Source: Helicoverpa zea
Lineage: Eukaryota > Arthropoda > Insecta > Lepidoptera > Noctuidae
NCBI RefSeq assembly: GCF_022581195.2
Contig: NC_061472.1
Location: 5,828,001 to 5,892,000, forward strand
DNA: 64,000 nt
Direction of reading: 5' to 3'
The notes beneath the pieces were generated by a model. That model had not been told where the DNA came from. It worked only from the letters and a program-made list of their open reading frames with translations, and searched no databases. Positions 1-7,429 of the stretch are shown one piece after another. Both the position numbers and the translations under genes were made by a program. The stretch's first letter is position 1, and every line of letters starts with the position of its first letter.

Positions 1-146
1 ACACCATGGGGGTATTTTAGACCCGTTGTGAATAAAAATGATTTTTCATCGAGTCTCCGTTTAATGGTTCCTAGATACCTATTTCATTTCTGGAGGAGTA
101 AATAAATTGTTGTGGGGCAAGTTCTCTGCACAAAATAATACTTATA
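1..146. other. Host flank left of the mariner
   Basis: AT-rich sequence with no recognisable gene or repeat. It ends at the TA dinucleotide (147-148) that is the left target duplication of the mariner; the matching TA is at 4922-4923. Confidence 0.5.
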
Positions 147-1200
147 TACGAGGGGAGGTCAATAAGTTCGCGGAATGAGAACGAAGGAGGTTGAAATTAA
201 ACACCAAATTATTTTTCCTTTTCAATATATTCTCCTTTAACCCTAATACATTTTTCGAATCTCTCAAATAGCTTGTTTATACCATCGAAAAAAAATGATT
301 TGTCTTTGGCGTCAAAATAGGCCGAAATTGCCGACTTGACTTCTTCATCGTCGTCAAATTTCTTTCCACGAAGCTTTTTCTTCATTTTTGGAAATAAATA
401 ATAGTCACTGGGGGCAAGTCTAGACTGTATGGTGGGTGGTTTAATTGTTCAAGGCCGCATCGGTGAATGGCAGCCGTCGCAACATGGCACGTGTGGACGG
501 GTGCATTGTCGTGCAAAAGGAGCACACCTTTTGACAGTTTTCCTCTTCTTTTTTCCTTAATGGCTTCTTTCAATCTTTCCAGTAAAGAAGCGTAGTACTG
601 TCCCGTTATAGTCCCAATACAAGTTTTTCTACTTTTTTGACGATTTCCAGTGTGGTGGCCCCAATTGGCCGTCCGTCCGTCTTCAATGGACTCCCTTCCT
701 TGTTTGAAAAGACCATGCCACTTGTAAACCATGGTTTTACCAGGGGCAGAGTCCGCGTAAACCGCTAACAGCTCTTGAAAAATCGTCTGAGCGGATTTTC
801 CTTGCTTGGTAAGGAACTTAATAGCTCTAAAAAGCTGGCAGTACAAAGTGGGCAAAAATTAAAAAAAAAAGCTCAAAATTTGTTGCTAATTAGTTGCCAA
901 ATAATCGATTTTTTTGCTTTTGCCGATTTCGAGAAATCGTCAACAATGCTAGCTTCACCATAAGCTGGCATGGATTATAAGATAAAAGTAAAGGTAAAAT
1001 AAACAAAATCACTACAAATTTGTTGCTAATTTGTTGCTGTATAACCAAAATAAATTTGAGGTGCAAAAATATTTTTTTTTTCAAATAGAAAATTTTTATT
1101 TGCTTTGCGCGCTTGAATGTCAATTTTTTCATGAAAAAAATATGAAATAAATTTGTTGCTCGTCACAGAACTGTTCCTTGTCACTTAGAGAACCAGCAAC

Positions 1201-1804
1201 TAAATAGACACCCGACGATCGGGTGTCTTGAACTTCGGTGACTAACAAACCGGCCATGCTAGCTTGAATGTCGATTTTTCCGGTGAAAAACGTTGAAATG
1301 AATTTGTTGCTCGTCACAGAGGTGATTAATGTCTCTCAGAGAACCAGCAACTAAATAGACACCCGACGATCGGGTGTCTTGAACTTCGGTGACTAACAAA
1401 CCGGCCATGCTGGCTTGAATGTCGATTTTTCCGGTGAAAAACGTTGAAATGAATTTGTTGCTCGTCACAGAGGTGATTAATGTCTCTCAGAGAACCAGCA
1501 ACTAAATAGACACCCGACGATCGGGTGTCTTGAACTTCGGTGACTAACAAACCGGCCATGCTGGCTTGAATGTCGATTATTCCGGTGAAAAACGTGGAAA
1601 TGAATTTGTTGCTCTTCGCAGAACTGTTAGGCATCGATCGGAGAACCAGCAACTAAATAGACACCCGTTGATCGGGTGTCTTGAACTTCGGTGACTAACA
1701 AACCGGCCATGCTGGCTTGAATGTCGATTTTTCCGGTGAAAAACGTTGAAATGAATTTGTTGCTCGTCACAGAGGTGATTAATGTCACTTAGAGAACCAG
1801 CAAC
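1201..1804. repeat. 151-bp tandem repeat, left arm, four units
   Basis: Four head-to-tail units of exactly 151 bp; the motif GAGAACCAGCAAC ends at 1200, 1351, 1502, 1653 and 1804. The outermost boundary carries a variant junction (CTGTTCCTTGTCACTTAGAG) shared with the outermost boundary of the right arm, while inner junctions read GGTGATTAATGTC. The junction at about 1615-1640 is divergent (CTGTTAGGCATCGATCG). Each unit holds a hyphenated palindrome with 9-bp arms GACACCCGA and TCGGGTGTC. Open frames of up to 108 residues cross these units but follow the repeat period and are not considered genes. Confidence 0.95.
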
Positions 1805-2200
1805 TAAATGAATAGGAGAGCTCAAAATAACACACAAGTCAAATTGTTGAGCTCTCATAAATTGACGAGCTCAAAAACATCGCAACAAACGGCAACATTC
1901 GAACGCTTAATGTATCTAGCGGGAAGTTACAGGAATGGCCTTTAAGGGTCATCCGATTTCGATAATTTTTTTTTTTGCTTATTAGCGCTCAAGGATGGCT
2001 TAGAAAAATAGAATTTAAAAAAAAGCGAAAAAAATATAAAATTGAAAAATAAAAAAATATTAATACTGAATACTAGTCGCCAATGTTACCAGTTGATTAC
2101 GTGGCTATAAGAGTATACTAAAATTAATCAATATATAGAAAATAGATCTCAGTGGCGTGCACTTGGAGAGGCCTATGTCCAGCAGTGGACTGCGATAGGC

Positions 2201-2234
<34 letters not shown>

Positions 2235-2592
2235 TCAATATATAGTTTCTGGAAAGTACATTGAGTACTTTAGCTTAGTTCATTTTTAATGCCAAAGAAG
2301 AAATCGTGACTCAGATGATATTTTTTTGTTTGTAAAAATAATTACAGTTCGTTCAGTAATGATTTATATTGTTTTCTATTATATATTAGACCAAGTTGGT
2401 TTAAATTTTCAGGAAATCTAAGTTTGATGAAATTTCTTTAGAATGACAAAGATTGGTACTCATCGGTCAAGCTGTTCGAAAGTTATAAGCGATTCACATA
2501 CTTATTCTTACACATATATACAGCTAGGGTGTCACCCTCGTGGAAGTAGTCAAGGAAGCTTCCTAGAACCTCAAAACGTTAAGATCTGGAAC
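1805..2592. other. Central loop of the foldback element
   Basis: Unique sequence between the mirrored arms. It includes three GAGCTC-centred motifs at 1816-1875 and an RTE 3'-end insertion at 2139-2232. No transposase-like frame is visible. An open frame starting at 2443 runs into the right-arm repeats and is not considered real. Confidence 0.6.
2139..2232 (+). mobile_element. RTE-type LINE, 94-bp 3' end
   Basis: Extremely 5'-truncated LINE copy. It encodes the C-terminal end of an RTE ORF2 protein in one frame (ENRSQWRALGEAYVQQWTAIG, then stop), and the stop codon is the first of a run of TGATGATGA repeats. A perfect 13-bp target duplication, AATCAATATATAG, flanks it at 2126-2138 and 2233-2245. 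The copy sits in the loop of the foldback element and is therefore younger than it. Confidence 0.88.
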
Positions 2593-3347
2593 GTTGCTGG
2601 TTCTCTGAGAGACATTAATCACCTCTGTGACGAGCAACAAATTCCTTTCCACGTTTTTCACCGGAAAAATCGACATTCAAGCCAGCATGGCCGGTTTGTT
2701 AGTCACCGAAGTTCAAGACACCCGATCATCGGGTGTCTATTTAGTTGCTGGTTCTCTGAGAGACATTAATCACCTCTGTGACGAGCAACAAATTCATTTC
2801 TACGTTTTTCACCGGAAAAATCGACATTCAAGCCAGCATGGCCGGTTTGTTAGTCACCGAAGTTCAAGACACCCGATCGTCGGGTGTCTATTTAGTTGCT
2901 GGTTCTCTGAGAGACATTAATCACCTCTGTGACGAGCAACAAATTCATTTCAACGTTTTTCACCGGAAAAATCGACATTCATGCCAGCATGGCCGGTTTG
3001 TTAGTCACCGAAGTTCAAGACACCCGATCGTCGGGTGTCTATTTAGTTGCTGGTTCTCTGAGAGACATTAATCATCTCTGTGACGAGCAACAAATTCATT
3101 TCAACGTTTTTCACCGGAAAAATCGACATTCAAGCCAGCATGGCCGGTTTGTTAGTCACCGAAGTTCAAGACACCCGATCGTCGGGTGTCTATTTAGTTG
3201 CTGGTTCTCTGAGAGACATTAATCACCTCTGTGACGAGCAACAAATTCATTTCAACGTTTTTCACCGGAAAAATCGACATTCAAGCCAGCATGGCCGGTT
3301 TGTTAGTCACCGAAGTTCAAGACACCCGATCGTCGGGTGTCTATTTA
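2593..3347. repeat. 151-bp tandem repeat, right arm, five units
   Basis: Five units of exactly 151 bp in inverted orientation to the left arm; GTTGCTGGTTCTC begins at 2593, 2744, 2895, 3046, 3197 and 3348. Units are nearly identical to each other and to those of the left arm. The 9-bp-arm hyphenated palindrome is kept in every unit (the spacer differs in the first, GATCATC). Since 151 is not a multiple of three, the frame changes from unit to unit and the open frames of about 97 residues each span two units. Confidence 0.95.
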
Positions 3348-3770
3348 GTTGCTGGTTCTCTAAGTGACAAGGAACAGTTCTGTGACGAGCAACAAATTTA
3401 TTTCATATTTTTTTCATGAAACAATTGACATTCAAGCGCGCAAAGCAAATAAAAATTTTCTATTTGAAAAAAAAAATATTTTTGCACCTCAAATTTATTT
3501 TGGTTATACAGCAACAAATTAGCAACAAATTTGTAGTGATTTTGTTTATTTTACCTTTACTTTTATCTTATAATCCATGCCAACTTATGGTGAAGCTAGA
3601 ATAGGCATGATGACAGTAATCAAAAATCATTAAAATAATATATTTATTAAATTAAACTTGAAGCTTGGAATATAAAACGCGCATTGTTTTCTTTATTAAT
3701 AATGTGATTAATATGTATTTTTATAAAATAAAATTACGAAATAAGGCAATCCGCCATGATATCTTGAACA

Positions 3771-3816
3771 CCAATCAGAGCCCGTGACGTCATTTCTCAA
3801 AACAACTCGCGCGAAA
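3771..3816 (+). promoter_or_regulatory. Putative promoter block of the + strand gene of the nested element
   Basis: A CCAAT box (3771-3775), a perfect CRE palindrome TGACGTCA (3785-3792) and an E2F-like GCGCGAAA (3809-3816, within a CG-rich palindrome) lie within 130 bases upstream of the ATG at 3899. A matching CRE plus E2F-like pair precedes the opposing THAP gene. Function is inferred from motif content only. Confidence 0.45.
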
Positions 3817-3898
3817 GCGCGCGAACGTCACATTTCGTTATTGTGAACTTCCACTGCGATCTTTGTTTTTAATTAATTAATTGTGTATAACACGAGTT

Positions 3899-4026
3899 AT
3901 GGAGCCCGGATTTATCAAGGCAAACAGCGCTAATTTGCCTAGAATTGATATCATAATGCTGGGAAAGTTTTTGGCATCAAATAAAGATTTTTGTTCAGCT
4001 GAATTTAGAAATGTTAAAACTTCCAT
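3899..4026 (+). pseudogene. First exon of a YqaJ/SWIM-type transposon gene, orphaned
   Basis: From the ATG at 3899 the frame reads MEPGFIKANSANLPRIDIIM and continues for 42 codons to ...AEFRNVKTS. It then meets a consensus splice donor (AT followed by GTAAGT at 4027). This N-terminus resembles a multi-copy insect protein family that continues into a SWIM zinc-binding segment and a YqaJ-like (lambda-exonuclease-fold) nuclease, recalled from family knowledge. None of the later domains is present here, so only a start exon remains. Without an acceptor the frame ends at the TAA inside the donor. Its partner is the THAP exon at 4129-4320, facing it. Confidence 0.65.
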
Positions 4027-4098
4027 GTAAGTATACTAGTTTAATTAAAAAAAACTTCCATGTAAGTGTATTAGTTTAATTAAAAAAAACTTCTATGT
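4019..4098 (+). repeat. 35-bp tandem duplication containing a splice donor
   Basis: ACTTCCATGTAAGT begins at 4019 and again at 4054, with a third, degenerate start (ACTTCTATGTTAG) at 4089, so the period is 35 bp. The first exon's end and its splice donor are therefore copied at the junction where the inside of the element was lost. Confidence 0.8.
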
Positions 4099-4128
4099 TA
4101 GAATCTAGAGAACTATGTAATAACTTAC

Positions 4129-4320
4129 ATCAAAGTGATCTTCACAAAAATAAAGTTGTACACTGGGCAATATTGCTTTTGAATCTCGCCTTGCAAGTTT
4201 AAGCCACTTGTTTCGTATGTTTTTATTGTGAGGAACGTACACAAATAACTTATCAGGAGTTGTTTTGGATGTGTCCTTACACTGGGGGACCCCACAACAC
4301 CTATGCACTTTCGAATTCAT
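4129..4320 (-). pseudogene. THAP zinc-finger first exon, orphaned
   Basis: Reading down from the ATG at 4320, 64 codons form an almost complete THAP DNA-binding domain: MNSKVHRCCGVPQC, a central VYVPHNKNIRNKWLKLARRD stretch, then LYFCEDHFD. The C2CH zinc ligands are visible (Cys9, Cys14, Cys59, His62), as are the invariant-type Trp39 and Pro30. The exon ends after a complete Asp codon at a consensus donor, GTAAGT on the minus strand at 4128-4123. THAP domains are the DNA-binding heads of P-element, Kolobok and ISL2EU-type transposases; the catalytic part is missing here. An upstream in-frame ATG at 4332 exists, but the start at 4320 fits the family better. Confidence 0.82.
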
Positions 4321-4387
4321 ATTTAATAACACAAAAAACTTAATTATTGCACGAGCGTTGTTTACTTGCGTCTTGTAATTTCAGTCG

Positions 4388-4432
4388 TGACGTCACAAGT
4401 GACGACATGACACTGACAAGCGTTTTCGCGCC
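4388..4432 (-). promoter_or_regulatory. Putative promoter block of the THAP gene
   Basis: A perfect CRE palindrome TGACGTCA (4388-4395) lies about 68 bases upstream of the THAP start, followed further upstream by an E2F-like TTTTCGCGCC (4423-4432). The same two motifs precede the opposing gene, at 3785 and 3809. Function is inferred. Confidence 0.4.
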
Positions 4433-4923
4433 GGATTCAAAGTGGACAGAGAAAAATGCAATTATTTGATAAAAAAACTTCGCATTTTCTTAAAATTAAT
4501 AATTTTTCATATAAAATAGACGTATACCTACATCATACAAAGGAATTTAAAAATTTGTCATCATGCCTATTGTTGACGATTTCTCGAAATCGGCAAAAGC
4601 AAAAAAATCGATTATTTGGCAACTAATTAGCAACAAATTAGCAACAAATTTTGAGCTTTTTTTTTTTATTTTTGCCCACTTTGTACTGCCAGCTTTTTAG
4701 AGCTGAACTTAATAACGGCACACGGTGTTCAATTTTCTCCATACTGGCTGACTTCTTCCCGATTTAGTTGTTTGCAGGTCGATAACTCAAAAGTTAATGA
4801 CCCGATTAGGTTCAAACTTGGTATATATACTCTTAATGAGGTGCTTAACTAGTGCCTACCTGGACGGGCAAATTTATCCCCGCCAACCCCTCCATTCCGC
4901 GAACTTATTGACCTCCCCTCGTA

Positions 4924-5622
4924 ACAATTAATTTTCTAACTTTTTTATCTCTCTCTTTTTCTTCGTTCATTTCAAATGAATGCTTCTTTAAACTTTCTAA
5001 TTGAATTACTATTTTAAAAGAATTATTAATTTTGAGTATTTACTTTACTTTTGAGTATGTCACTAGTGGTCGATGTTAGTTTAGGGTTAGATTTTAATCA
5101 TCCTATTCCACGCTAGATGGATTTACAAAAAATGGGTGGCTTCCCATAAAAGGCGTATAAGGGTGGAGCACGGGTGGAGACAGTAACGTTCCTCGTCCCC
5201 CGCTCACCCGAATTTTGGCGCGCTGCTTTGTTAGGAGATTTTTCGTTAGGGCATCTCCGCTAGTCTTTTCTCCTCCGTGCATAAACCCTACTTCCTTAAT
5301 TCCACAACATCCATATACATACTTATATTTTCTTTCAAGTCATTTATTCAAAATCCTTTTCAAACACCACATTCAGGTAACAACTCAAACAGCCTACACT
5401 GTGACGTCACTAAAGAATTCCCTGCTTTAAAATGTACCTATATACTTTTATATCCATTAGTTGACCTGCCTGGTCCATTACCCTTTATTACCGACAGCAT
5501 TCCATTCAGATGCATCATCTTTGACTCACGCATACCTGTAACAAAGAACACCTATATTAAAACTTGAGATAAAATGCGCTTAACCATATGACAATATGGA
5601 CGTATGGTAAAGATGTATGTTA
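4924..5622. other. Unassigned, with a GC-richer repeat-like stretch
   Basis: Right flank of the mariner. 5145-5285 is GC-richer than its surroundings and reads like an interspersed repeat (AGGGCATCTCCGCTAGTCTT), but I cannot classify it. A CRE palindrome lies at 5402-5409. Open frames here are short and overlap in two frames; no gene is supported. Confidence 0.35.
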
Positions 5623-5840
5623 GAGCTAAGCAGACTGCAAACTTCTAGTCGGCCGATAGTTTGTTTGGGCTCATAAATCAGTATGAATATAAATGGTAGT
5701 ATGCTGATTTCCGAAAGACCAGGTATTTAAACCGGTATCAGACCGTCTGAAAACTTTGAGTGCAATCAAGATTTTCTTGAAACAAAAATTGGCAGCTTTC
5801 GGGTCAACTTTCGGCCGACTGTTTAGTCTGCAGTGTGTGG
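5623..5840. mobile_element. MITE, copy 1 of a two-copy family
   Basis: Imperfect terminal inverted repeats: ACTGCAAACTTCTAGTCGGC near 5633 against the complement of GCCGACTGTTTAGTCTGCAG near 5815-5832. The same sequence, including the interior motif GCTCATAAATCAGTATGAA, recurs at 52070-52432. No coding sequence. Exact ends and target duplication are not clear. Confidence 0.7.
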
Positions 5841-6035
5841 GTAGTCGTTGACTGCTTATTTGATCGCGATAATGTCTCGTGAGCTAATTAGTTTGTCGTA
5901 GGACAAGTATGTAGTCGTAATTAATGGGGTTATTGATCTTGTAGTACACAGAGTTATGAATATTGTTTCTATTTGACATGTAATTGTAATAAACGTAACA
6001 TAATGTTATAGATAATTAGATCTCAAAAGAACGTA

Positions 6036-6687
6036 TATGTCGCAGGGATATGATAAAAACGGGGATATGATCAATTCCCTAAGGGATTTGATCAAATCAC
6101 GGAGGATGTTAAAATAGCAACACGATTTTATCTTTTCTCCAAACAAATCTAGTGAATTGAACAAATCCCTAAATTGGTTCAGTGAAATGACAAAAAAAAT
6201 GTCAGTTCTTGTTTGGGTCGCGCTTGCAAACACTAGGCAAGCCGTAGGTGTCATAGATGTGCCTGTAAGAAAAATAATGTTTTATGTTATTCACGATGCC
6301 ACAAATCAGCTGCATGTTTTAATAAGTGATTATTACAAATAGGCATATCATACGCAACTAAAATATTTTTTAAAGAAATTTTTGTAGATTCTTTCAAAAA
6401 TTAAAATATTGTTCTGAGTAATCGTGATTTTTATATCAATATTTCCTTGTATTGCATACACCTGATTATCATAATTATGTAGGTATATCTTACCAAATAA
6501 ACCTTTAAAATATCAAAGCAAAATTATTTTTGTCATTTCACTGAACCAATCTAGTGATTTGTTCAATTCACTAGATTTGTTTAGGGAAAAGATAAAATCG
6601 TGTTGTTATTTTAACATCCTCCGTGATTTGATCAAGTCCCTTAGGGAATTGATCATATCCCCGTTTTTATCATATCCCTGCGACATA
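6036..6687. mobile_element. MITE with long (about 158-bp) inverted repeats
   Basis: The left arm starting TATGTCGCAGGGATATGATA (6036 to about 6195) is repeated in reverse complement at about 6529-6687, with only a few differences. A TA flanks both sides (6034-6035, 6688-6689), consistent with a TA-targeting element. The 330-bp centre has no convincing gene. Two open frames of about 61-82 residues are products of the mirrored arms. Confidence 0.82.
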
Positions 6688-6689
6688 TA

Positions 6690-7111
6690 TATCTCATCTT
6701 CAAGAACGACGAAGAAACTTATTTTTACGAGAGACGAGCTAGTGTTTTGTTTTTGGTGATTTTGTAATGAAATAAGCAATATAAGTAAACGAGTTAATTC
6801 TGAAATGTGTTGAAACTAGATAAATAAAACAAAACAGGCCTATAATGTAGATTTCTTATAATAATTAAAACAAAAGGGACCTCACTCAATAACAAAATAG
6901 TCCGTCCAATTTTGACAGCTAAGCGACGCAGTTGTCAGTCACAAAATGAATTTGGCTCTTTTGCATAATTCCAATTAATAATGGCGATTATTACAAAGAA
7001 ACTTTGAAGGCTTGATGCCTTCCCGGAATCAATATTGTTCTTATAAAGTCGGCCGCTTCAAAATCGAAGGCCAATTTCAATTTGAAGTTCCCTTTGAATA
7101 AGGCCTTTGTA
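6690..7111. other. Unassigned AT-rich sequence
   Basis: No repeat, RNA gene or coding signal recognised between the MITE and the SINE insertion. Confidence 0.35.
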
Positions 7112-7121
7112 GACCGGACAT

Positions 7122-7419
7122 CATCATCAGCCTTTTTATCGTCCCACTGTTGGACACAGGCCTCCTCTCACACAGAGAAGGATTGAGCGTTTATCACCAC
7201 GCTTGCTTAAGGAGGTGGATTGGTAGTTTAAGAGTTTTAGGACCAGGTTTTCTTAAGGTGTTTTTATTCAACTTTATTCCGTCAATGGTGTCCATAATAC
7301 ACCCAGAAAGTACATGTCACTTAGAAAAGGTACAATGTTCCTTAACCTGGAATCGAGCCCAAACACTCGTACTTGTGAAGTTGGTGCTTTAACTACTAAG
7401 CCACTACGACTTGAAACCG
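7122..7419 (-). mobile_element. tRNA-derived SINE with RTE-like tail (family A)
   Basis: Read on the minus strand it has a Pol III-type head: an A-box-like TAGTGGCTTAGTAGTTAAAG near 7403 and a B box GGCTCGATTCC near 7355. The body leads to a 3' end reading GTGTCCAACAGTGGGACG, then a short A-rich stretch and GGCTGATGATGATG. A perfect 10-bp target duplication, GACCGGACAT, flanks it at 7112-7121 and 7420-7429. The tail closely resembles the end of the RTE LINE copies in this window, so trans-mobilisation by RTE is likely. It looks full length. Confidence 0.88.
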
Positions 7420-7429
7420 GACCGGACAT

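Larger units (their letters stand above)
3603..4568. mobile_element. 966-bp ISL2EU-like non-autonomous DNA transposon
   Basis: Bounded by a perfect inverted repeat, AGGCATGATGAC at 3603 and its complement ending at 4568. It is flanked by AT at 3601-3602 and 4569-4570. The left arm of the host foldback element (around 943-957) serves as a paralogous empty site: there GCTAGCATTGTTG is uninterrupted, here the same sequence is split at AT. Inside are two inward-facing first exons, each with a promoter-like block: a YqaJ/SWIM-type gene on + and a THAP gene on -. As far as I recall, ISL2EU elements (PIF/Harbinger-related) carry a THAP transposase plus a YqaJ nuclease and have 2-bp AT duplications. 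The superfamily name is therefore inference; the borders are seen directly. Confidence 0.8.
823..4704. mobile_element. Foldback-type transposon with 151-bp satellite arms
   Basis: The element starts AGCTCTAAAAAGCTGGCAGT at 823 and ends with its complement at 4704. It is flanked by a perfect 9-bp direct repeat, GAACTTAAT, at 814-822 and 4705-4713, which lies inside the mariner coding sequence. The two arms are mirror images: a unique terminal part (823-1200; complement 3348-3602 plus 4571-4704), then 151-bp tandem repeats (four units left, five right), around a 788-bp centre. This layout and the 9-bp duplication match Drosophila Foldback (FB) elements, which are linked to Mutator-like transposases; that assignment is inference. 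No transposase gene is present, so this copy is non-autonomous. Without its own nested insertions it is about 2.8 kb. Confidence 0.88.
209..4742 (-). pseudogene. Broken mariner transposase gene
   Basis: Cut-and-paste transposase remnant in two pieces. The start codon is on the minus strand at 4742-4740 and reads MEKIEH before the foldback element interrupts the gene; the rest runs from 822 down to a stop at 211-209. Recognisable parts are an N-terminal helix-turn-helix region (AIKFLTKQGKSAQTIF, then KTMVYKWHGLFKQGRESIED), a short garbled join, then the C-terminal catalytic region TITGQYYASLLERL and HDNAPVHT, followed by the PYSLDL segment. The central part expected in a family protein of about 340-350 residues, including the first catalytic aspartate, is absent. 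A one-base frameshift lies just after the start, and the frame is lost again after PYSLDL. The open frame beginning at 855 owes its first 11 residues to the foldback terminus, not to mariner. It cannot make a working transposase. Confidence 0.85.
149..4921 (-). mobile_element. Mariner-type DNA transposon, decayed, carrying nested insertions
   Basis: Both ends carry the same inverted terminal repeat, starting CGAGGGGAGGTCAATAAGTT: it begins at 149 on the plus strand and its complement ends at 4921. The repeat matches over about 29 bases and is flanked on both sides by TA, the target duplication of Tc1/mariner elements. Removing the foldback element (823-4704) and one 9-bp duplication leaves a mariner of roughly 880 bp, shorter than the usual 1.3 kb because the middle of the transposase gene is missing. 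The transposase reads on the minus strand. The copy is defective and is the oldest layer of the nest. Confidence 0.9.

Noticed and set aside
1201..3347. CRISPR-like array because of regular repeats with palindromes
   Set aside because: Units are contiguous tandem repeats without unique spacers, in a eukaryotic transposon.
1129..3419. Many overlapping open frames of 62-108 residues (for example beginning MTSNKFISTFF) as a repeat-protein gene family
   Set aside because: They recur with the 151-bp DNA period, which is not a multiple of three, so each frame spans two units; both mirrored arms give them on opposite strands. They are by-products of the satellite.
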